Shown here piece after piece: positions 43,686-52,310 of a stretch of DNA of 64,000 bases. A program made the position numbers and the translations under genes. The notes below the pieces were generated by a model. The model saw only the letters and a list, made by a program, of their open reading frames with translations, did no database searches and was not told where the DNA came from. Source of the stretch: JAWKUK01 sp041398605 (GTDB lineage: Bacteria; Planctomycetota; UBA1135; GCA-002686595); NCBI GenBank assembly GCA_041398605.1, contig JAWKUK010000014.1, positions 62,001-126,000 on the forward strand, read 5' to 3'. Numbering within the stretch: the stretch's first letter is position 1; each line of letters opens with the position of its first letter.

Positions 43686-45764
43686 TCAGGGCACGGCGTC
43701 GAGCCCCGCGCTGAGCGCCTCGGACGTGATCGGCTTTGTGAGCACACCGTCCATCCCGGCGTCGAGGCAGGCTGCGCGCTCTTCGAGCAGCGTCGACGCG
43801 GTCAGCGCCAGGATGGGGAGTCGACCCTGACCCGCATGCGCCTCTCGGTTCCGCAGCTGCCTCGTCGCTTCGAGGCCGTCCATGAGCGGCATCTGCACGT
43901 CCATCAGCACGAGGTCGATCGCGGAGAGGTCGGCCTCGAGCACGCGCAGCCCGTTGTCGACGATCGTTACGGAGTGGCCTAGGCGCTCCAGCATCAGCGC
44001 TGCGACCTTCTGATTGACCGCGTTGTCCTCCGCTAGCAGGACGCGCAGCGCGCGCGCCGGCGCCGCGGGTCCGTCGGGCCGTTGCTCGGACGAGGTCGAC
44101 TCAGTGGGCCTGGACGCTGTCGCAGGACGGGCGGCACGCGGGAGACTGACGGCGAAGGTGCTGCCTTTGCCTGCGACGCTCGTAACAGCGACAGCGCCGC
44201 CCATGGCCTCACAGAGCTGCTTGCTGATCGCGAGGCCGAGCCCGGTTCCCCCGAAGCGACGGCTGTTGCCCTCATCGACCTGCGTGAAGCGCGTAAAGAG
44301 CCGCGGCAGCTGCGCCTCCGGGATGCCGATCCCCGAGTCCTCGATGGAGATCGTGACCTGCGCCTCGTCGCCGTGGACGCGCACGGTGACGCTGCCGCGC
44401 TCGGTGAACTTCAGCGCATTGCCGATCAGGTTCAACAGGACCTGGCGGAGCCGCTGCGGATCCGCGTGGATCCACGTGTCCGGCGGCCCGCCCTCGAGGC
44501 GCAGGTCGAGGCCGCGCTCGAGGGCGACGGCGCGCAACGACTCGAGCGCCTCGCCCGCCGCGGCGAGCGCCGGTACGGGCTCGACGTGCACCTGCATGTG
44601 CCCGGCCTGGATCTTGGACCAGTCCAGGATGTCATTGATCAGTGTCAGCAACGACCGCCCGCTGTCGCGCAGCGTCACGAGCATGGAGCGCTGCTCTGCG
44701 TCGAGCTCAGACTGCTCCAGGAGCTCGGCCAACCCGAGCACGCCGTTGAGCGGCGTCCGGATCTCGTGGCTCATGGTCGCGAGGAACGCCGACTTTGCGC
44801 GATCGGCGCGCTCGGCCGCTTCACGCGCGGCGACGAGCTCCGCCTCATGTCGGCGGGCCTTCGTGATGTCCGCGAAGGTCGCGACGACCGCTTCTGGGAG
44901 CCCGTCCGCGTGCTTTCCTACGGGGCGCGAGTTGACCATGATCCAGCGCTGCTCGCCGCCGGTGAGTCCGACGCCCATGACGACGTCGTTCAAAGGTGCG
45001 CCCGTCCTCAGCGTCACCATCGCGGGGTGCTCCTCGCCAGGAAACGGCGTCCCATCCTCGCGCACCGCGTTCCACCGCGCGTCGAGCGAGGTGCGTCCGC
45101 ACATCTGGTCCGCTGTCAGCCCCAGGATGCGCTCGGCAGCAGCATTGCACGAGGTGATCGACCCGTCGCGGCGCTGCACGACCATGCCATCGTTCATGGC
45201 GGCGATGCTCGCTTGGGTCCGCTCTTCACGCAACTGGACCTCCATGAGCTGCTCCTCGAGCTCGCGCTGGCGCAGGCGTAGCTCCAACAATACCTCGGCC
45301 TGTCGCGCGAGCAGCTCGAGCTGCTCGAGCTGTGTCGTCGTCAACTGGCGCGGCTCGTGATCGATGACGCACAACGTCCCGATCGGAAGGCGCTCCGGGC
45401 CGACCCGCAGCGGCAGGCCCGCGTAGAAGATGACGCGGGGCTCGCCCGTGACGAGCGGGTTGTCATCGAACCTCGCGTCGAGGCGCGCGTCCTCAACGAT
45501 CAACGGCGCCTCGGCCGCGACGATGGCGTGGGCGCAGAACGCCACACGGCGCGAAGTCTCGGCCGCGTCCAAGCCGTGGCGGGACTTGAACCACTGGCGT
45601 GTCTCGTCGACGAGCGAGACTAGCCCGATCGGGGTCCCCGCGATCCTAGAGGCGAGCCTCGTCAGCGTGTCGAACTCCGCCTCAGGGGGCGTGTCGAGCA
45701 CTCCGCAGCGGAGGAGGATTGCGACGCGCTCTGCTTCCAGGTGGTGGGGCTGTGGGCTCTGCAT
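43686..45764 (-). CDS. soluble hybrid histidine kinase (GAF-PAS-HisKA-HATPase-REC)
   Basis: This 692-residue signalling protein has no membrane span. Domains in order: GAF at about 30-140 (PIGLVSLVDETRQWFKSRHG, HAIVAAEAPLIVEDARLD), a coiled coil at 140-190, PAS at 185-305, the phosphoacceptor His333 in MSHEIRTPLNGVLGLAELLE, an ATPase with NLIGNALKFTERG, DSGIGIPEAQLPRLF and FGGTGLGLAI, and a receiver from about 565 with LLAEDNAVNQKVA, phosphoacceptor Asp in LVLMDVQMPLMDG and the TKP motif. It should sense a cytoplasmic cue and pass phosphate internally, then to an unlinked partner. ATG 45764 has weak AGGGT upstream. It is divergent from the secreted protein at 46070. Confidence 0.93.
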   Translation of the reverse strand: MQSPQPHHLEAERVAILLRCGVLDTPPEAEFDTLTRLASRIAGTPIGLVSLVDETRQWFKSRHGLDAAETSRRVAFCAHAIVAAEAPLIVEDARLDARFDDNPLVTGEPRVIFYAGLPLRVGPERLPIGTLCVIDHEPRQLTTTQLEQLELLARQAEVLLELRLRQRELEEQLMEVQLREERTQASIAAMNDGMVVQRRDGSITSCNAAAERILGLTADQMCGRTSLDARWNAVREDGTPFPGEEHPAMVTLRTGAPLNDVVMGVGLTGGEQRWIMVNSRPVGKHADGLPEAVVATFADITKARRHEAELVAAREAAERADRAKSAFLATMSHEIRTPLNGVLGLAELLEQSELDAEQRSMLVTLRDSGRSLLTLINDILDWSKIQAGHMQVHVEPVPALAAAGEALESLRAVALERGLDLRLEGGPPDTWIHADPQRLRQVLLNLIGNALKFTERGSVTVRVHGDEAQVTISIEDSGIGIPEAQLPRLFTRFTQVDEGNSRRFGGTGLGLAISKQLCEAMGGAVAVTSVAGKGSTFAVSLPRAARPATASRPTESTSSEQRPDGPAAPARALRVLLAEDNAVNQKVAALMLERLGHSVTIVDNGLRVLEADLSAIDLVLMDVQMPLMDGLEATRQLRNREAHAGQGRLPILALTASTLLEERAACLDAGMDGVLTKPITSEALSAGLDAVP

Positions 45765-46069
45765 CCAGGTCGACCCTAGCGCGTAGGGGGGACAGCAGTC
45801 AATTGAGGTGGCCGCGACAGGCCTCGACGCGCCGCGCCCCGCGCGTCGTCGCTCAAGGTGCGCCGTTGAGGGCCCTGGCGCCCGGTCGGCGCGACCTGCC
45901 CTTGTGGGCAATGGGGAGGCATGGAACAGTCTTAGGGGGCGGTCGCCGGCGCACATGGCGCGCGCCGTAAGGCGAGCGCGATTGCCCGGGCGGGGCGCCT
46001 CGTCGCTCCTCCGCTCCCCTTGTATCCCTCTCGAGCCCCTCGCGGCTCCGACCCTCCGATCCTCCCAGA
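45765..46069. other. divergent intergenic region
   Basis: These 305 bp separate the histidine kinase and the secreted protein at 46070 and should hold both promoters. CAATTGA at 45800-45806 is the only A+T-rich spot near the kinase start. I see no clear operator, repeat or coding region. Confidence 0.4.
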
Positions 46070-48415
46070 ATGCTGACTCCTCACTCTCTCGTACCGGGCG
46101 CAGTGGTCGCCCTCCTTTTGGCAGGCACGGCGTTCGCTCAGAACGATGAGTGCGCCAACGCGATCGTGGTCGGCCTCGGCGCCACCGCCTTCGATACGGC
46201 CACCGCGACCCTGAGCCCCGAGGTCTGGCCATGCGCCGGGGCCGGCGGCCCGGACCTCTGGTACTCCTACACGACCACCTCAGACATGGCGCTGAGGTTC
46301 GAGACCTGCGGCTCGACGTTTGACACCGCGCTGGAGGTCTTCACAGGCGATTGTGGCGCGCTGAGCTCGGTCGCGTGCAACGACGATTCCTGCGGCACGC
46401 AGAGCGTCATCGAGTTCGGCGCGCAGTCCGTCGGGACCACCTACCTGGTCCGCGTCGGCGGCTTCTCCGGCGCGGTCGGCGTCGGCGCGCTCACGGTCTC
46501 GGAGTTCTTCCCGCCGCCCGCGTTGCCGATGAGCTGCGCCGAGACGGGGTTCCTGGGCGGCAACGGCGGGAACGCAGGAGGCGCGGTCTTCTTCGACTTG
46601 ACCGTCAATGCGGACGTTACGGTCTCGGCCGTCGAGCTCAACACTTCAGTCGCCGCAGGCCTGCCGATCGGGATCGAGGTCTTCGTGACCCAGACGACCT
46701 ATGTCGGCAGCGAGACGAACGCTGCTGCTTGGATGCTCGTGGCGCGCGACGACGGCAGCGCAGTCAGCGCAGGCGAGAACGCGCCCTCGCTCTTGCGCCT
46801 CGATGCGGCGCTGCAGCTGCCGCCTGGGGCATACGGTGTCATGGTCATCGGAAACAACACCGTGACGGGGGCGATGTTGGATCACCGCTACACCAACGGC
46901 ACAGGCATGAATCAAGCGGCGGCGAGCCTGAACGGCGCGCTCTCGTTGACCCTTGGCAGCGCGCAGAACACGCCCTTCGCGAGCCTGCCCTTCGCGCCGC
47001 GCGTCGCCAACATCCGGCTCTGCGGCGCTCAGTGTGTGCCGACGTCGGCTGACGTCCAGTTCACGGAGCTCGGGACGATCAACCTCGATTCGACGGCCAG
47101 CACCGCGAACGCTGAGTACATTGGCTCCAACCCTTCGGCGATCGCGTGGGACGGTCAAGACCTCTACGTCGCCGGCTTCAACAGCTCTGGTGTCGTGGCT
47201 GATGTCGCGATCCTCCCGATCGCCAATGCGTTGACCGCGCCGACCCTAGGGGCGACCTTCGGGCTCCTTTCGACCCCGAACCTCCGTGGTTACTCGGGCC
47301 TCGACGTCTCCGCGGCGGGCGTCGCGGCGGCCTACGACGACGGGGCCGCAGACCCGAACGGGATCGCGCTGTACAGCGGCGCAACCGGCGCGCAGCTCTG
47401 GGCGAAGAACGGTCGCGGCGGCAGCGGCGTCGGCATCGACCCGGGCTTCGCAGGCGTCGACAGTGGCGTGGCGTGGTCGACCTTCGGCTCAGGTCGCCGG
47501 ATCTTGCAGGACAGCGCGACCGGGGCGGACCTCTACACCTCGGCGAACGGCATGATCATCAACGGCGCCGGCACGGGGACGTTCTGGCGTGACATGGACT
47601 TCAATGACGCGACGGGCGACATTTGGCTGCGCGAGGGCAACAACCTCATCAGCGCGGTGCGCACGGGAGGGAACGGCGTCGCGACGGCGCAGTTGATCGT
47701 CGACGAGCCCGAGGCTGACAGTGTCGCGGGCCAGAACCTGGCGTACCTCAGCGGCCTCGGCCGTGAGGTCGTGATCTACAACGACCGCGAGGTCACCGGT
47801 GCTGGGCAGCTCTTTACGGACGTCGTCAAGGTCGTCTTCCCGAACGGCACTGCTGCGACGGTGGACTGGGGCGGCTTCGCTCCGGCGAGCGGCGTCGGCT
47901 ACTACGACTTCTCTTGGCACGCGCCGTCCCAGACGCTGGCCATCCTCGACTTCGCGAACCGCAACGTGCACCTGTTCCGGGTCGCGACCGAGATCGGCGA
48001 CGTGTGCTGCGAGGCGGCCCTCAACTCGCGCACGTTGCCTGGTCGCATGCGCGCGAGCGGCTCGCTGAGCGCGCTGGACAACGACCTGCGGCTGATCGTG
48101 TCGGACCTGCCGACAGGCTCGTTCTCGGTCGTCCTCGCGTCGCGCGCGCTGGGATTCGTCCCCTACGCAGGCGGTGGCCGCGGGAACCTGTGCTTGTCCG
48201 GTCCAACGGGGCGCGGCGTCGGCGGCGCGATCTTCCCGACGGGGGCCGCAGGCGGCTTCTCGACGATGTTTGACTTGAGCGCGGTGCCGACTCCGGGCGG
48301 CCTCGTGCCGGCCCTGGCCGGTGACACCTGGTACGTGCAAGCGGTGTACCGCGACATGAGCCCCGTGGGCGCCGTGTTCAACTTCACCAACGCGCTCGGC
48401 CTCTCGATTCAGTGA
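46070..48415 (+). CDS. large secreted beta-rich protein with planctomycete C-terminal module
   Basis: This 781-residue exported protein has the signal peptide VVALLLAGTAFAQ. The first domain (NDECANAIVVGLGATAFDT, PDLWYSYTTTSDMALRFETC, STFDTALEVFTGDCGALSSV) is the PPC-like/choice-of-anchor beta sandwich found in many bacterial surface proteins. The middle resembles a propeller (DLYVAGFNSSGVVADVAILP, GIALYSGATGAQLWAKNGRG). The C-terminal end, from CCEAALNSRTLPG to GDTWYVQAVYRD..FNFTNA, is a diverged copy of the shared module. The even count of Cys residues in the first domain suggests disulfides. ATG at 46070 is the first possible start of the signal peptide. Function unknown. Confidence 0.82.
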   Translation: MLTPHSLVPGAVVALLLAGTAFAQNDECANAIVVGLGATAFDTATATLSPEVWPCAGAGGPDLWYSYTTTSDMALRFETCGSTFDTALEVFTGDCGALSSVACNDDSCGTQSVIEFGAQSVGTTYLVRVGGFSGAVGVGALTVSEFFPPPALPMSCAETGFLGGNGGNAGGAVFFDLTVNADVTVSAVELNTSVAAGLPIGIEVFVTQTTYVGSETNAAAWMLVARDDGSAVSAGENAPSLLRLDAALQLPPGAYGVMVIGNNTVTGAMLDHRYTNGTGMNQAAASLNGALSLTLGSAQNTPFASLPFAPRVANIRLCGAQCVPTSADVQFTELGTINLDSTASTANAEYIGSNPSAIAWDGQDLYVAGFNSSGVVADVAILPIANALTAPTLGATFGLLSTPNLRGYSGLDVSAAGVAAAYDDGAADPNGIALYSGATGAQLWAKNGRGGSGVGIDPGFAGVDSGVAWSTFGSGRRILQDSATGADLYTSANGMIINGAGTGTFWRDMDFNDATGDIWLREGNNLISAVRTGGNGVATAQLIVDEPEADSVAGQNLAYLSGLGREVVIYNDREVTGAGQLFTDVVKVVFPNGTAATVDWGGFAPASGVGYYDFSWHAPSQTLAILDFANRNVHLFRVATEIGDVCCEAALNSRTLPGRMRASGSLSALDNDLRLIVSDLPTGSFSVVLASRALGFVPYAGGGRGNLCLSGPTGRGVGGAIFPTGAAGGFSTMFDLSAVPTPGGLVPALAGDTWYVQAVYRDMSPVGAVFNFTNALGLSIQ

Positions 48416-48420
48416 GCTCG

Positions 48421-48475
48421 ACGACATAGCTGCGCGCAGCCGGGGGGCGCCTGACCCGCCGGCTGCGCGCGTCGT
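48421..48475. terminator. long hairpin between convergent genes
   Basis: GCGCGCAGCCGG (48432-48443) pairs perfectly with CCGGCTGCGCGC (48459-48470). The arms can extend with ACGAC (48421-48425) and GTCGT (48471-48475). It lies between the stop of the secreted protein (48415) and that of the LysA-like gene (48531) and probably ends both transcripts. Confidence 0.65.
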
Positions 48476-48530
48476 GCGAACGAACGAGCGCGATCGCTCG
48501 GACCGCTGCGCGGCCTCAGACGGCGCTCGA

Positions 48531-49961
48531 CTACGTCAGCCGGAGCGCCTCTTCAGCGATCTTCGCCGCGAGGTCCTCGCGTGGGCGCGCGAGCGTCGCA
48601 ACGCCGCCTTCGATGACCACCTCGGCCGGCAACGGGCGGGCGTTGTAACCCGACGCCATCGTCGCGCCGTACGCGCCGACGTCGTGTACGAGCAACAGAT
48701 CCCCGCGTTGGAGCGCTGGCATCAACCGCGCGTCTGGCTCGCCCATCTTCGTCTGGGTCAAGAGGTCGCTCGTCTCGCACAGGGGGCCCGCCACGACCTG
48801 CGGTGTCATGGGCGTCCCGGCGCCCTCGTTGCATATGAGCGGCGACACGTGGTGGTACGCCCCGTACATCGCCGGGCGGATCACAGAGTGGAAGCCCGCG
48901 TCGACCATCAGGAACGTGAAGGCCGGAGTGCGATTCGAGCCCAGCACCTCGGTCACCAAGACGCCCGCGTGCGCGACGAGATAGCGCCCGGGTTCGACCT
49001 CGAGCTCGAGCGGCGCGCCGCTCCGAGCGCGCTCCCAGTCGAGCTTCGCAGCGCGCCAGCGCGCCAGGAACGGCGCCGGATTGAAGGGGGCGTCCTCCGG
49101 GCGATAGGGGACCGGGAGGCCGCCGCCGATCGAGACGCGGGCAACGCTCGGGCCCATCAGAGCCAGCATCTCGGACGTGAACGCGATCATCTCTTCGAGC
49201 CGCTCCTGGGTCGCGCCCGAGCCGACATGGAGATGGAGGCCCGTGAGCGTCACTCCGAGCGCGCGCGCGAGCTCGACAGCGACCTGCGCGTCTGCGTGCC
49301 AGATGCCGTGCTTGGTGCCGGGGCCGCCGGTCGTGACCTTGGCGTGGTGCCCGGCGCCGAAGCCGGGGTTGATACGCAGCGCCGTGCGTGTCCGGCCGAG
49401 CGCTGCGATGTGGCGCAACGCGTCGAGCGAGCCGACGCTGAGGTCGACGTCATAGGTGAGCTCGCCTGTGTCGCCCCGCGCACCGACGAGCGCCGCGAGG
49501 TCGCGATCGAGCGCGTCTGCGGTGACCTGGATGTCGCGCGGCGCGAAGCCCGCCGCGATCGCGCGCAGGAGCTCACCAGCGGACACCGCGTCGATGCGCG
49601 CGCCTTCTCGCGCGAGGCGCCGCAAGAGCGCCAAGTTCGTGTTCGCCTTCTGCGCGTAGCGCACCGCGTCGAAGCCGGCGCGCTCCGGCTCCAGGGCGCC
49701 CGCCGCGGCCGCATGACCGCCTGCTGCGACGCCTCGGCGCGGCTGCGTCAGCCGCGCGAGGCGCGCCGCAGCATGGTCGAGGTCGTACACGTACAGCGGC
49801 GTTCCGTGCTCGCGCGCGAGGCGGCCCAGCAAGGCGCGGTCGAAGTCCGGGCGCTCTCCCGGCGCGCCGGTGGACCAGGCGTCCGTGCGCGACGCGCGGC
49901 TGCCGGGCGCGGGGGGGAGGTCGCGCGGCGCGCCGCGGTCGCACGTGGAGGGCTCCGTCAT
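48531..49961 (-). CDS. lysA: diaminopimelate decarboxylase-like PLP enzyme
   Basis: This 476-residue protein has the fold-type III PLP decarboxylase layout of LysA. It has the PLP lysine Lys105 in VRYAQKANTNL, then SAGELLRAIAAG, HLHVGSGAT, SIGGGLPVPY, EVEPGRYLVAHAG (phosphate and dimer residues), GPLCETSDLL (active-site Cys from the second subunit) and AYGATMASGYNARP. LysA makes L-lysine from meso-DAP. A 20-residue Gly/Ala-rich insert precedes the lysine (RRGVAAGGHAAAAGALEPER). It is the last gene of a minus-strand operon with an alpha-oxoamine-synthase-like enzyme (17-bp gap) and a diaminopentanoate-dehydrogenase-like enzyme, so it might work in a dedicated pathway rather than in lysine synthesis. 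Confidence 0.88.
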   Translation of the reverse strand: MTEPSTCDRGAPRDLPPAPGSRASRTDAWSTGAPGERPDFDRALLGRLAREHGTPLYVYDLDHAAARLARLTQPRRGVAAGGHAAAAGALEPERAGFDAVRYAQKANTNLALLRRLAREGARIDAVSAGELLRAIAAGFAPRDIQVTADALDRDLAALVGARGDTGELTYDVDLSVGSLDALRHIAALGRTRTALRINPGFGAGHHAKVTTGGPGTKHGIWHADAQVAVELARALGVTLTGLHLHVGSGATQERLEEMIAFTSEMLALMGPSVARVSIGGGLPVPYRPEDAPFNPAPFLARWRAAKLDWERARSGAPLELEVEPGRYLVAHAGVLVTEVLGSNRTPAFTFLMVDAGFHSVIRPAMYGAYHHVSPLICNEGAGTPMTPQVVAGPLCETSDLLTQTKMGEPDARLMPALQRGDLLLVHDVGAYGATMASGYNARPLPAEVVIEGGVATLARPREDLAAKIAEEALRLT

Positions 49962-49978
49962 GTTGCAGGGAGGGCGCG

Positions 49979-51202
49979 TCAGATCGCGTAGAGGTTTGAG
50001 GGCATGTGCTCGGACAGCGCTGCTTCCAGCCGCGCCAGCTCATCGCCGGTGTGTTCGCTGCACACCGTCAGGCGCATCTGCGCGGCTGGGCCGCCGCCGG
50101 GATAGCGGATCACCGGCGCGTAGAGCGCGTCATGTCGCAGCGCGTCGGAGAGCTCGGTGAGCCGCGCGTCGCTCGCCGCCGCGTCCCCCTCCAGGACGAG
50201 CCGGAGCACCGGCAGGAACGTGCCGCGCGGCGCGCACCCGAGGCGGCGCGCCATCCTGTGCAGCGCGCCTGTGTTCGCGCGGAGCCGCTCGACGCGCTCG
50301 GCGTCGCGCTGCAGCACGCCCACGGCGGCGAGCGCTGCGCCGGTGGACGCCGGGTTCAGCGCTGTCGTCGCGATGTAGGGCGCGGCGCGCTGGCGGATCC
50401 GCTCGATCCGCTCGCGACTCCCCGCGATCACGCCGCCTGCTGCGCCGAGCGCCTTCGCGAGGGACGACGTCACGACGATGCGTGGGTCGCGCAGCCCGTA
50501 GACCTCCAGCGTGCCGCGCCCCGTGTCACTCAGGACGCCGAGCGCGTGGCTGTCATCGATGACGAGCGTGTCGTTCGGCGGCAAGAGCCGCAGGAGGTCG
50601 GACGCGGGCGCGATGCGCCCGTTGCCCGTGAAGACGCCGTCGGTCATGACCACGGCCCGCCCCTGCGCCATGCGCCCTCGGTCGAGGAGCGCGTGGAGGC
50701 GCGTCAAGTCCGTGCCCGCGTAGGTCTGCACGGACCGGCCGGAGAGGCGCGCTGCGTCGACGAGGCTCGCGTGCGAGTCCTGGTCTACGAAGAAGAGGTC
50801 CGCTTCGTCCGCGAGGCCCCGGGCGACGGCCAGGTCCGCCACGTAGCCGTCTTCGACGACGAGCGCCGCCTCGACGCCGAGGAACTCGGCCAGCGCGGCC
50901 TCGAGCGCCAGGTGCGCCTGGGTGGTGCCCGAGGTCGCGCGCGAGGCCCCGCTAGCGACGCCGTAGCGCTCGATCGCTGCGACCGCAGCAGCGCGCACCT
51001 CGGCGTGCTGAGAGAGGCCGAGGTAGTCGCAGCCAGCGAAGAGCGTGCACGGGGCGCCGTCGACCAGGCCCTGGGTCGCGGACCGACGCTCAACGACCCT
51101 CGGCGCCCGACCGTCCCGCGGCGCGCCCAGACGAGCCCCATCCGGATGGGGCTCGTCGCCCGCCGGACCGCCTGGCTGCGCGCTCTCGGGGGGCCGCTGC
51201 AA
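49979..51202 (-). CDS. alpha-oxoamine synthase family PLP enzyme (BioF/Kbl-like)
   Basis: This 407-residue protein is a fold-type I aminotransferase-class II enzyme. It has FAGCDYLGLSQHAEVR, YGVASGASRATSGTTQAH, VVMTDGVFTGNGRIAPA, DDSHALGVLSDTGRG (PLP-ring Asp216/His219 region) and the Schiff-base Lys250 in TSSLAKALGAAGG. This is the pattern of 8-amino-7-oxononanoate synthase, KBL and serine palmitoyltransferase, which condense an amino acid with an acyl-CoA. No biotin genes are nearby, and KBL normally pairs with threonine dehydrogenase, so the substrate is open. It lies 3 bp after the dehydrogenase-like gene and 17 bp before lysA. Confidence 0.85.
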   Translation of the reverse strand: MQRPPESAQPGGPAGDEPHPDGARLGAPRDGRAPRVVERRSATQGLVDGAPCTLFAGCDYLGLSQHAEVRAAAVAAIERYGVASGASRATSGTTQAHLALEAALAEFLGVEAALVVEDGYVADLAVARGLADEADLFFVDQDSHASLVDAARLSGRSVQTYAGTDLTRLHALLDRGRMAQGRAVVMTDGVFTGNGRIAPASDLLRLLPPNDTLVIDDSHALGVLSDTGRGTLEVYGLRDPRIVVTSSLAKALGAAGGVIAGSRERIERIRQRAAPYIATTALNPASTGAALAAVGVLQRDAERVERLRANTGALHRMARRLGCAPRGTFLPVLRLVLEGDAAASDARLTELSDALRHDALYAPVIRYPGGGPAAQMRLTVCSEHTGDELARLEAALSEHMPSNLYAI

Positions 51203-51205
51203 GGC

Positions 51206-52237
51206 TCAGCCCTGCTGGCCGCGGGCCCACCGCGGCGGACGCACGTCCGCGACGGTGCGCAGCCCGGAGGGCGCCTCGCGCGCTGAGAAGACGCAGTGCA
51301 GCAACAGCGCTGACGTCGCCACGTCGCCGTGCACGCCGCCGCGGATGACGAGGTCGACATCCGGCTCGCCCCGGATCAACACGGCGTCGCGCGGCTCGGG
51401 CTGACCGATCGCGGCGATGAACTCGAGGTGCAGCACCTCGCGCTCCTGGCCGTTCGGGTCGCGCACCGTGCCCTTGGCGACCTGACGCACGCCCGCAGCG
51501 ACGCCGGGCGCGATCGGGCCGAGCTTGCACTCGAGCGCTTCCGTCGCGATCACCGGCTCGATCGTCTCGGTCCAGTTCTCGATCTTCCAGCCGAGCCCGT
51601 GCGCGACGAGGTGCAGCGATTCCCCGAGCCCGACATGCCGCAGCGTGCCCGCAGCGACGGCGGCGTCGAAGCCCGCGCGGTCGAGGCCGGCGCCGATCTT
51701 CTTCTGGAAGGGGACGCGGCGCGTCGAGGCATCTTGGATCCGCTCGATGCGGATCGAGCGTACGTCACGGCACACGCCCGTCGTCACGAGCGGCAGCAGG
51801 TCCATCACGAAGCCCGGGTTGACGCCGGTCCCGAGCAGCACGCGGTCCGCGCGGCGCGCGGCGAGGTCGAGCTCCGAAGCGAGCTCCGGGTGCCGCAGCC
51901 ACGGGAACAGGAGCTCCTCGCAGGAGCTCACGATGTGCACCTTGTTCGCGAGCAGCTCCTCGAACGTGTCCGCGCACTTGTCGAGCGCTGACGACGTGGT
52001 CACGACGGCGACGTCGACGCGTGTCCAGTCGATGTCGTCGAGGTCCCCCTGAACCGTGATGTCCGGCACCGTGATGTCCGGCGCGACGCCGGGGAGCAAG
52101 GTGGCCAGCGGCTTGCCGGCGACAGAGGGGGACACGTCGACCGCACCGACGATCTCGACCACACCGCGGTTCACGGCGTCTTCGAGGACCTTGATTCCGA
52201 GGGGCCCGAGCCCGACTTGAACGATTCTAGGTTTCAT
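51206..52237 (-). CDS. dihydrodipicolinate reductase-like / 2,4-diaminopentanoate dehydrogenase-like oxidoreductase
   Basis: This 343-residue NAD(P)-dependent enzyme starts with a Rossmann motif, IVQVGLGPLGIKVLEDAVNR, followed by VGAVDVSPSVAGKPL and VVTTSSALDKCADTFEELL. Then come VSSCEELLFPWLRHPELA, LLGTGVNPGFVMDLLPLV and EVLHLEFIAAIG. This arrangement, with the conserved SSCEEL and GTGVNPGF blocks, fits the DapB-N/2,4-diaminopentanoate dehydrogenase group (Ord of ornithine fermentation) better than true DapB. It leads a three-gene operon with an alpha-oxoamine-synthase-like gene and lysA, so an amino-acid dehydrogenase is the best description; substrate unknown. Confidence 0.8.
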   Translation of the reverse strand: MKPRIVQVGLGPLGIKVLEDAVNRGVVEIVGAVDVSPSVAGKPLATLLPGVAPDITVPDITVQGDLDDIDWTRVDVAVVTTSSALDKCADTFEELLANKVHIVSSCEELLFPWLRHPELASELDLAARRADRVLLGTGVNPGFVMDLLPLVTTGVCRDVRSIRIERIQDASTRRVPFQKKIGAGLDRAGFDAAVAAGTLRHVGLGESLHLVAHGLGWKIENWTETIEPVIATEALECKLGPIAPGVAAGVRQVAKGTVRDPNGQEREVLHLEFIAAIGQPEPRDAVLIRGEPDVDLVIRGGVHGDVATSALLLHCVFSAREAPSGLRTVADVRPPRWARGQQG

Positions 52238-52310
52238 GGAGGAGAGCGCGCATCCAGCGGCTCGCTGGGGGCCGAGGATTATGCCTCGAACACGCGTCGA
52301 GCGGATGGAT

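Noticed and set aside
46094..46232. Longer N-terminus of the histidine kinase, extending back to 46232
   Set aside because: The extension would overlap the divergent secreted protein and reads as Arg/Pro/Gly-rich sequence with no domain; the GAF region starts soon after ATG 45764.
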